Of a stretch of 64,000 bases of DNA, positions 51,521 to 61,290 are shown in pieces. The position numbers and the translations under genes are program-made. This stretch comes from Daphnia carinata (Eukaryota > Arthropoda > Branchiopoda > Diplostraca > Daphniidae). Under the pieces are notes generated by a model that did not search any database, had not been told where the DNA came from, and saw only the letters and a list, made by a program, of their open reading frames with translations. The stretch spans positions 11,688,638 through 11,752,637 of the forward strand of contig NC_081331.1 of assembly GCF_022539665.2 (NCBI RefSeq), given 5' to 3'. The first letter of the stretch is position 1; every line of letters starts with the position of its first letter.

Positions 51521-53608
51521 TACATGTTTGAAGAAAACGAAAAATATTTTTTTTTCCAGAATTTATTTACTTCCATCTTTTCTCTATTTTTTATGTGCGC
51601 TCCATCGACTTTGAGATTTTTTTTTCATTCACATTTATTCCTCTGCTTACCTTCTTCTATTCCTTCATTTTTCTTCTTACAAGATTGGAAAATCCAAATC
51701 AAAGGTACACACACACACACCTCTAAGAAAATGATAGAAAAAAAAAAATAGATAATAACGACACAATCCTCCAGAAACATGGAGACCGTCTGGTATCCTT
51801 TTTTTTTTTGGAGCGCTGTCAGTCGGAGTTGACGCGACAGGGGAGTGACTGACTCCTCCTGATTTCACGTCCCAGCTCGTAACTCTCTCCTTAAAAAAAA
51901 AATGTCAACGCAACCCTGAAGCACCGAAGATATATACGCACAAGAAGAAGGAAAAAAAAATTGCGTTGGAACAGGAAAAACACGTTCTGTTCCCTCTTGC
52001 GCACACTGTCCACGTACAACAGCCAGCACCTTTTTGTGTGTCTGCTTTGATGCCAGATGCTAATAACCTCACACCTATAGTGACAGCTCTAGTCATGTTT
52101 ACATTAATCGAACGTGTTCCCCCTTTTTTTTTTTAAAGAAATGCGCTTGTATCGTGCCTGGTTAGATCCTCCTTTCTCTTTTGCCTGTATTATGTACAAG
52201 TTAAACAAGGCGCATACTGCAAATCAGATGAGACGCTAAAGTCAAACCCAAGTCGTATAGCGATCTGATAAAATTGGCTGGCGACGTGAGGCAAATGTCA
52301 GTGTAGCCGAAATGTTTTTACCAGATGTTCATCATCCAGGATTATTCCATTAAGTATCTGACTGCGGACGCATCTGGCCTTGCGGATTTTGGTTTTTTTT
52401 TTTTTTTTTTTGGCCAGAAACGCAGAGAACTTGACTCAAAGTTTTCAATTAAAGCCCGTCAGCTAGAAGGAGATGGAATACTCAGTTTTGAAAACAAGCC
52501 GGGGAAGTAAACGGACAGCTATTCAAGCGCCGACATTGTTTGCTGCCTTCATCCATCGCTGTATTCTAATGAGGTTCGTGGCAAGTGCGTGGTAGTCGCC
52601 GTATCTCTGGCTACTATTGTTCATTGTACGCATTAAGCAAATAAAAGAGGCGTCCAGGGTTACAGAAAAACAAAATCTATACTGTAATATATAAAGGTCT
52701 CTTTTTAAATGAGACAAGCTTCTAAGAAAACGGTATTAATAGTGAATCGTAAAAGGAGGAGAGAATCTCCGAAGCGCTTGAAACAGAAGAATCCCAGATG
52801 GACGAAAGCAAAGTGAGTCAAAGACGGAATGCATTAGACGGTGCATTACTAGATAAAGAAGCAGAAGAAGAAGAAGAAAAAAAAAGCAATCAATAGAAAA
52901 GAAAACAAAAAAAAAAAAAGAAATAAGAAAGAGATAAAAGTCGTATGTATATTTAATCGTTGAATGCGTGCGCAAGATTGTTTAACATGCTTAAAACGCA
53001 TAATCTTGGATCGAACGCTGCAGGGTCACGGACATTGTGCTTTGCGCTAAACGAAGTCAATTAAGATTGTCGCTCTGCTTATTTATTTTTTCCCCACCTT
53101 TTTAGTTTCTCACCGTGACGACAATCTCACGCCCGAGGATAATTTTTCATTTCTTTTACCCCTCATGTGTCATTAACGTATAAACGTGTGAGGCACGCGT
53201 TCGTGCCCACTACCTGATGGCTTCCAATCGAACGCTATAAACAAGAAAAATCAGTAAAGAAAAGCTGATTTTTTTTTTTGCTTTTCCCGATCGCTAAGAG
53301 TCCTAGCGTGAACAAGACGAAGCTCCGTTCTTCAAAAAGGACACGATTCACACCGCATACTCTCCATTTGGCTTCGTTTGGGACTAGAGCTATACTGTCT
53401 GTCCTGTTGGCAACAGTCCATGCTTGTTTTTGTTTTTTTATTATTTTGGCCTCTGTTCTCTTGTGAATTTCTGCAACAAAAAATGGACAGGAAACGTAGC
53501 ACATGCAGTACAATGAAGTGGCCATAAAAAAAAAAGGTTTGTTTGTACGTATGTGTGTATGATGGTGGCGTCCAAGAACCCGCCCGCGTAGCTGACAACC
53601 AACGACTC

Positions 53609-53698
53609 TCACCATTGGCGAGAACTTAATACATCACGCAGCGACGCCTTGTTTCCGACTGTCCGTAAATGGGGGTGGGCACCTATAATAGAAAAAGA

Positions 53699-53735
<37 letters not shown>

Positions 53736-53847
53736 AAGAGACACGAAGAAGAAAATGAGTGATGGAGTGTTGCTGGGACAGTTGGTGGTAATCTGATGGA
53801 AACGATGATGACGACGATGACGTTACAGCGCTGCGGTCGCACGGCAT
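53609..53847 (-). CDS. possible two-exon 58-residue protein with a CT-repeat intron
   Basis: Proposed exons on the minus strand: 53847-53745 (103 bp, phase 1 out) and 53682-53609 (74 bp including TGA). The 62-bp intron starts GTGTCT and ends TTTTTCTATTATAG; its core is the (CT)n array at 53702-53729. The joined frame runs from ATG (GTAATGC) through a Ser-rich stretch (six Ser codons), a Gln/His-rich part and AHPHLRTVGNKASLRDVLSS to a stop. Exon 2 is also followed exactly by a donor-like GTGAGA (AATG/GTGAGA) just before the stop, so the gene could continue downstream instead. In-frame TAA lies upstream of the ATG. No family recognised. Confidence 0.27.
53702..53729. repeat. (GA)n / (CT)n microsatellite
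   Basis: 28-bp perfect array, located inside the proposed 62-bp intron, where it could serve as the polypyrimidine tract on the minus strand. Confidence 0.97.
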
Positions 53848-55966
53848 TACGGAAACCTCATCAGCATCCGTCGAGATTCGTTTCGTTTCCTTTTATGATT
53901 TTTCTTTAGCTACGAAAACTTTTCTTTTTTGTTGTATTTCTATATCCTTTTTATTTTTGTTAAGAAAGGGGGAGACAAGGAGTGTTACAGCACGAAAAGT
54001 GTAGTCGTCCATTCTCCATCTTGTTTCGCTTTGACAATCGCGCCAGAAGTTGGACGGTCACGCCGGTGTTGCGTTACGGCCTCATCTTGTCGTTGGTTAC
54101 ACTGGATCACGTTGAACGAAAAAGAAAAATTTCTTGTGTAGTCGTGTCTTTTCTCAACGTTCCTTTATCATTTCGTCTTGTTTCTTTCCTATTTGATCGA
54201 CTCTACTGGCCGCGTTTCAAAAATAATATTTGTTTTTGTAATTTCAATCATTTAAAACACGAGTCTTCATTTATTTATAATAATGGGCAAGCGCAACAGC
54301 AGAGCATCGCTATCATTACTATATACCTTTATGTTATGCTATCTCTAACCGCACGTACATGGCACTTTGATCTCGTTTTCCATGTTTAAATGAAGAAGAA
54401 CTAAATGGAGAAAAACTCTGAACTACAAGAAAAAAAAAAGGGCGACTCCGATTCAGGGAATAGAGGGGTAGCTGGGTGTACGACGATGCGCTGTATAATT
54501 ATAATGGCCTACCTTTTCGAAACTTAGCGGTTCAAAGGAGTTTAAAGAAAAAAATTCCAAACTTTTAAAAGTCAAGTTTGAACAAACGGCGCGTCAACTG
54601 TTTTATCAATTCATCCTTATCGAAAAGGGAAAAAGGCACAGAAAATTGAGGCGAGAGTGAATATATTTATATGAGGCTGTTATGTAATAAAAAGCTGGAG
54701 GCGTGTGAGATCGATTGTTGATCGAAGTTCTCGTCTTTTGATGTGCTTCGTTCTTTCACCCTTTTACTCATTTTCTGGCCCCATTTAGGCCTGATGTTTT
54801 CTGGTTATTTTCGTTAGAGGGAAATAACCTGATGGTCGAACGGTTATATAGGGTCAATATATAATAATATCGACGCCTCCATCTATGGAAAAAGGACGAA
54901 AGAAAAGAAGAAAAGCGGCTCGGAGCCTGCGCTCTTGTTTGCGTGTTTGCGTCCGTGTGTAGCACGGCTTGTGTTGGCGCAACCAACACAAGGCGTGAAT
55001 CTAACGACCAGCAATTTCAGTTTAAATGGTGTGCATATTAAATAGGGGGGAAAAGATGCGACTCGAAATGGCTTTTACCTTCATCGGCCGATACGCTCCA
55101 AGCGTTCGGCACAAAAAAAAAAACTTTATTTCTACGGCGTTCATCGTGGCGTCGTGTTGCCCTTTTGTTTCGCTTCGTGTTTTCGTTTTGTTCGCCATCG
55201 AGTCAAAAGAGGAGCCGGTCTCGGTCATCTCCTCTTTAGTGTCTATGCATATGTATCGAGGGAAAAAAAAAAAAGAGGTTGGTGAGGAATAAGAGGAGGA
55301 GGGATAGAGGGGATGATGGGAGTCTTTTCTGTAAGAAAAAAAAAAGAAAGAAAAATCTTTAGCGGGAGATACAACATTTACCGGAAAAAGAAAAAGAACG
55401 AGGCTATGGGTGAAAACATTTGCATAGGTTCCTACGTCCTGGAGCCGATTGGTTACACACAATTTTTTTTCTCCCATAGTTTTCTCCGTTGGTTCTTATA
55501 GACGCGCCTATACAGTCCCATCAAATTGAGGGTCGTCTTTCTCTCTAATTATTCAGAAATCTTGGGGATTGTTATTAGTTTAGCAAAGGGGAGAAGAAGA
55601 GAAAACAAAACAAACGTAAAAGAAATTGGGAAGAAATGCATAAGAGTACCTGTTTTGTTAATCATCATTATTAGGATTTCTCCCCCTTTTTCCAAAGGTG
55701 GGAGGAAGGTATACGTATAGGCCGTGTTTTCTGTGTGTACTCTTAAGCTGTACATTGTGCATGACTCCGCACAAATATATACATACACTTGTGTGCGTCT
55801 GTGTTGGCTGTGAACGCGACGGTGATCCGCCTCCTGCTGTGTCGTAGTGCGCGGCCGGCCCACCAGGAGTCACTAGCGCTCGAGCCCATCCATAGTCCAA
55901 ACTGGCAATAGATCACCAATCCTACCCCCAATACTAAGCGTTCCTACTATTATTACACACGGAAAT

Positions 55967-55968
<2 letters not shown>

Positions 55969-56005
<37 letters not shown>
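55969..56005. repeat. (AC)n microsatellite
   Basis: 37-bp perfect AC array, the longest CA-type array found in the window. Confidence 0.97.
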
Positions 56006-56009
<4 letters not shown>

Positions 56010-59000
56010 AATAACTGAAGCCGGGGAGGAGTAGATTGTGTGGCCCAATCATCGATGATGGATGGTCCTTCTAGGTCGGTATTTTGCGCCATGATCAAAA
56101 GACTAATTTATTGACTACTTGGGGGCGGGATACGATTGCATGTTTGATTTCTCTAGAAGACGAAGAAAGGGGGATCCATCCTGACGAGGCGATCGTCTTT
56201 CCTTTTTTTTTTCTTTTTACTTCCTTTAAGGTCTTTTGCCTTTTTGCCCATTTTTCTCCCAGGAAACGGGACAAAAGGAAATATAAAAAAATACACACGA
56301 AACGGTTACAAGCAGACCTGTTTATGGAGGCTTCATTGTGAACTCGATAGTTTATTGAAGGGGCAAAACCACTTGATGATCCTATTCTTCCCTATTGCGT
56401 GGAGGTTATACCAATTTTGAAAATGTAGTCATGTCGATAATGTGAACGATTTTCATAATTTCTCTCGTTTGCTCCATAGAAGCAACCCTGTAACGACGCG
56501 CACAATGGTGGCCTAACGAGTAAAACAATTATCGTACCAAATAAACGAATCGTCTTCAAATTTTCTCCGCGTTCCTATTCACCCATTCAAATGAAAATGT
56601 TTTGAATGTAAATGCTCGATTGATTTGCGACGCAGGAAGCTGGCAAACTTAACAACCGGCTCTTGTCCCGATCACGACGCTGCAACGTCCAAGTTTAGTA
56701 CAAGTTTGTTTTGACGTTGCAATGTTATTTACAATTTAAAAGGAAATAAGGCACGAAAAAAATAAATAAAAAATTCATATAAAGAGAAGTATTTGAATAG
56801 AAAATGGCTGTTGATGTTGTTCTTGTTCGTCCGCTGAGGGTCACCGGTAAGGTCACGATTCACCGCTCTCAGTGAATTCTATCAAAAGACGAAACGACAT
56901 TCGAGAGAGTAAAGAACTAAGTACTGGCAAAGCGCAGGGGACGCATTCCGATCGATAGTGAAGGCCAAACAAACAAGCAACATGTAAACACGCAGCACAC
57001 ACACACACACAAAACCAGCCGGAGCAAAAGCAAGGACGATGAAAAGAGCCACCCAATTCTTTTTTGGATGGTCTCTTTTTTTTTTCTTTCCTTCTTCTAT
57101 ATCAAGGGCCTGTCATGGTAATTACCCTCGAGCTTGTCACACAAAACGGTCGCTAATACGACGCACGGCGTAAAAAAAAAAATCCGGTCCTCCTCACCTC
57201 TTCCAATTCAGCGCTCACTTTCAAATTGAGAGAGATGCTCACCTGCAGTCCTCAATGCCGAGCCTTTTTTTTTTCTTTTCATAAAAGTTCCCCTCAATCC
57301 TTTTGTGTGTGCTGTTTCGCAGAACATCATTTTCTTTTCTGTCTACAGTTTATTCATCTGGTGAAAAACTCTCCTTTGCATCTTTTGTGTCAGTTTGTCC
57401 AGGTGAAGGAGATGGGCGCCGTGGCAGTTCCTATTGAAATCGGGGCTCGAGTGTGGCCGTCCGTGCAAAATTACTTTTCAATGAGACGGGCAAAAATAAT
57501 AAATACGACAGTAGAGCGGATGAAGAGAAAAAGGAAAAGGGAAAATTGTAGGAACGGGTTGAGATATTTTTTTTTTTTAATATGGAGGCGCCCGCCGCTA
57601 TCGGAAAAGCAAAACAGGGCGAGACAAAAAGAAAAAGAAACATAAAGAAATCATATCGAAATAAATTCTTCTATCTCATTTCCGACATCAATGTATACTT
57701 TACATTGAAAGAGGGAAAGCTTTGAGATAAAAAGACTTTCTTTTTTCGTGTTGTCCCCTTTCTTATTATTGCTACTTCTAGCTTATTTTGCCTGAACGGA
57801 ATTATTAAACCCGTGCGCACACCGTTCCACCGGGAAATGATCTTAAATTAACGATAAGAAGCTTACGGTATCAAGAAATCTTTTTAATAGAAGAGGCAAA
57901 AAAAAGGGTGGGGGGGAGGAGAATCGCGTATACATACAGAATAATAGAAAATAGATGATGAATCGAAAGCGGAGCGAGAAAGACGATGTAAAAGGCCTAT
58001 GGGCTTCTGCTTGACTTACTATTCTCATTTCCCATTTGTTTTCATTTTGCGCATCTACTTTAGCGGTTGAACGCACACAATACCAACGTGATTGCACAAA
58101 CTGGGCGCTATTAGAGCGCCTTTAACCTTCGCTGGCCCGCTTTGGCGGTACAATTAATTCTATAGCGGCCTGATTCTCTCATCTTGAAGCGAAAAAAAAA
58201 AATGGAGGAAACAACGGCAAAAAATGAACCGGAAACTTTAAGGTTTGAGGAAATTTTAATTACATCGACTGTGTTAAAGTTGGACGGTAATTGAATTGCG
58301 GCCCAAGGTGTGGTCTATCAAATTAAAGCTCCGTATAAACTGAATGCAACAGACGGTTAATATTTTCCCATTGGAGAAGCATTTCGCTTACCTCTAGGAA
58401 TAAACGCAATCCATAATGCATTTCATTTCGGCCGGTGCCATTTTTACTTCTTAATAGAAAAATCAGAGCGAGCGCCTTTCAATAGAAATGCGCGTTAAAA
58501 TTATGTTCAAATTTTGTGTTCCTTTTTTTTATATATATATATATTTTAACAATGTCGGCTATTACATGGTGTATCTATACACGTACAAGTATACGCCGTG
58601 AAAGGAAACAAGCCAAAATATAAGCGCCGAATGGCCAAAGTGTGTCGGCAATAGCCATTTGCTTATAAACGGCCAATTTGTCAATCACGATATTGCGTTA
58701 CCCGAGACATTGATTTCCTCTGGCTGGACCGTGTTTTACGTCTCTTGTTTATTTCTCTCTTTACGTCCTTGGAGTTTTCTCTTTGGCAGTTTCTTCGTTG
58801 GATCTCTTTTGAATATCTAATAACGAAGATGCAGGCCAACGGTGAATAATAGATAGAATACCGTAACTATCCTTCTTTCTTTTTTTTTTTTTAAACTTTT
58901 CCCAGCCTACAGTCTTTCGGGATATGCTTTGATCCCACAAACCCAAACAGTAATTTGAATATTAGATACTATACGTAGAGCGCATTTTCTTCTTCTTGTT

Positions 59001-59314
59001 CTTTCTTTTATTCGTCTCTTCCTTTACCCTTCAAGAAATCCAATTTTCATTTTCTTTTGTCGAGGGTGGGGGATCGGGGGGTCCCGAAACCATGCTGGAA
59101 TCCCGCAGCAGGGGAGCGCATCACCGACACGTTTAGGCCGGGAAAAAAAGACACGCCGGGATTGTGGCGGCGAAAGAGTAAAAAAGAAGATGACTCGACA
59201 CGAACGCTTCGATACACACACACACACACAGAGAATGAGGGAGGCGCATCGCAATCGAGGAATCATTTGGTACCGTGATGGTTGCTGTTTATTTACAGGG
59301 AATCAAGGATATGC

Positions 59315-59317
<3 letters not shown>

Positions 59318-59389
<72 letters not shown>
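59318..59389. repeat. (GA)n microsatellite, 72 bp
   Basis: 36 perfect GA units, the longest dinucleotide array found here. It produces artefactual Arg-Glu repeat frames. GAGA-factor-type proteins bind such sequences in arthropods; whether they do here is unknown. Confidence 0.98.
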
Positions 59390-59391
<2 letters not shown>

Positions 59392-60360
59392 AGGTGAATA
59401 TCAAAATAAAATGGATATGATTTATAGTCGAAGGGCTGGCGTTGACCAACCGTTTTTCTTTTTATCTTTAAGCTATAGACATATACGCATTCCGCATTGG
59501 CATTTTTTTTTTTTTGTTCTTTGGCTTCTTTTTATGTGGTTCTGTCTTTCGATTCGTAGCGGCTGTTAAAGAGAAACAGAGAGATCCCCCCCGACTGATT
59601 CACTTTTATGGCCAGTCACGACGGAGGACGGCCGCCTATGTTTAGATTGTTTGTAACCTATCTCTTGGGTTTCGTCTTGTCTCTACAGTTGCCTTCGCTT
59701 TTAACTAAAACGAAAGTTTTTCATAAGCGATTGGATGGAAGAAAGAGAGAAAGAGAAGAGGGAGGTTCCGAATTTCCAAGCAAGGACAGTGGGAAAAATC
59801 ACGGAGCAATGTCAGATATGCAGATATGCATGACAGCTTGGATATGGCGCCACAATCTAAAATATAACAAATTGTTCTGCACATATTTGTGTGTTGCTTT
59901 GTTTGTTTTTGTTTTTTTTTGTCTTGCGTTTCTGTTTTGAACTTTTCTTGTATGCATCGAGATCGTGGAAAATTCAGTGGGATATAACTCGGAATCATAA
60001 ATATCAAATGAGATTTAAGAAGTTTGCTGAGCTCGTTTTTCTTGGTGACACTCGTTGCCCAATCCGGGATTACTTCCAAAAATGGAATAAATCGAGGTTC
60101 TCTGATCAGAAGGCAATATTGTCCAATGAATAGAAAAAGCAAAACATTACTTTTGCATTAGGTGTAGGGCGAACTATAGATTTATTTAGTTTCTTAACAA
60201 AACGGATCCAAAGTTGTTTGAGTGCAACAACCTTAAAATTCAAATAACTTAAAAACTATAAATCGCATGTAAAAATAATATCGATTTTCGTCTTTCTCGT
60301 TCAATTTTCAATCGGTTTCATGTATTTTTTTTACATATCTAGAATTTTGCGAAAAATGAA

Positions 60361-60390
60361 AAAGTGAGAAGGCTATAGCCTTCCCACTTT
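60361..60390. repeat. 30-bp near-perfect palindrome, copy 1
   Basis: Arms AAAGTGAGAAGGCTA and TAGCCTTCCCACTTT meet with no spacer; one mismatch in 15 pairs. Flanked by AAAAATG on the left and TGTCAAAATCG on the right, as in copy 2. Confidence 0.92.
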
Positions 60391-60545
60391 TGTCAAAATC
60401 GGCCAAAAATGACAACTCTTAGAATTCGACAAAAATCACAGGGTATAAACAAAATTGAACGCTGATTTTTATTCTGTGATTGGTTTTCTCGTTAAACCAG
60501 CCGTTACAAAAATAATGAAAAAAAATACATATATTTTTGCTTCAT

Positions 60546-60573
60546 CGCGCCAGCGCTGTAACGTACTGGCGCG
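60546..60573. repeat. GC-rich hairpin at the centre of a larger fold-back
   Basis: CGCGCCAG and CTGGCGCG form an 8-bp perfect stem with a 12-base loop, GC-rich within AT-rich DNA. Its midpoint (60559.5) coincides with the midpoint of the outer inverted arms starting at 60476 and 60643. Confidence 0.8.
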
Positions 60574-60889
60574 CTGGAATTATGTCAAATATTCGGTGTA
60601 TTTCAAAAACCATTGACTTAATGAAAAAAATAGGAATTTTTCCAGAATCAGCATTCAATTTTGAGTATATCCTGTGATATTCAATCAATTCCGACGAGTG
60701 TCAGTTTTTGTAGTAAAAGATTTTAAGCCCGACTAAATAAGCCCGACTTTTCTTATTTTTTCGTTTTTTTCCTTTAGTTTAAAAACCGTAAGGCCAATTG
60801 GAAAATAAATTGGATTTCTGTGACCAGCATTGAATTTTGAATCGAAACCATGTATTTTAAGTGAATTTTAAATTTTGCCCAAAAATGAA

Positions 60890-60919
60890 AAAGTGAGAAG
60901 GCTATAGTCTTCTCACTTT
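60890..60919. repeat. 30-bp near-perfect palindrome, copy 2
   Basis: Arms AAAGTGAGAAGGCTA and TAGTCTTCTCACTTT; one mismatch, at a different pair from copy 1. It lies exactly 529 bp from copy 1. Confidence 0.92.
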
Positions 60920-61290
60920 TGTCAAAATCGACAAAAAAGGAGATCTCTTGAAACTCGATGAAAATCGCACATTATAATCAAAATTTGACGCTGATTTCAA
61001 AAATCGAATTTGTTTTCTTGTTAAACTTATCGTTTTTGCAATAAACGGAAGAAAAGTGCCTGTAGTGCAACAAATTTGCAAAATCATTTTCTACATGAAT
61101 TTTTTTAAAATACAAGCGCAATGTAAAAAAAAATGACTATGAGGATCCTCGTTTTATTCCGCATGAAAAATCCAGCAAAATTAGCTAGTTAAATACCTCT
61201 TCGAATTTGAATTACTCACAAACTACGAATCTCACGATGCATTAATCACTGAAATTTGGATTGTCACTCGCTAGCTATGCAGAATCACTG

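Larger units (their letters stand above)
49001..60244. other. microsatellite-rich stretch without clear genes
   Basis: Apart from the two-exon candidate at 53.85-53.61 kb, I see no gene. CA/TG arrays cluster at about 50.2-50.5 kb, and longer CA and GA arrays occur at 51.5, 53.7, 55.97 and 59.3 kb. Open frames are short or simple-sequence-derived. Confidence 0.6.
60245..61290. repeat. degenerate repeat cluster, direct and inverted copies
   Basis: Copy 1 (about 60245-60520) and copy 2 (about 60775-61045) align in the same orientation at a constant offset of about 529 bp. Shared landmarks include TTAAAAAC near the start, CATGTATTTT, AAAATGAAAAAGTGAGAAGG, TTTTGTCAAAATCG, GACGCTGAT/GAACGCTGAT and TTTTCT(C/T)GTTAAAC. 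An inverted copy of the middle part lies at about 60643-60710, and a weaker direct copy of the beginning at about 61205-61290. The cluster is AT-rich and has no ORF. No terminal repeats or target-site duplications were found. It could be a decayed satellite, a non-autonomous element or nested copies of one. Confidence 0.75.

Noticed and set aside
59190-59569. ORFs encoding long Arg-Glu repeats
   Set aside because: They are direct translations of the GA microsatellite at 59318-59389; no flanking sequence looks coding.
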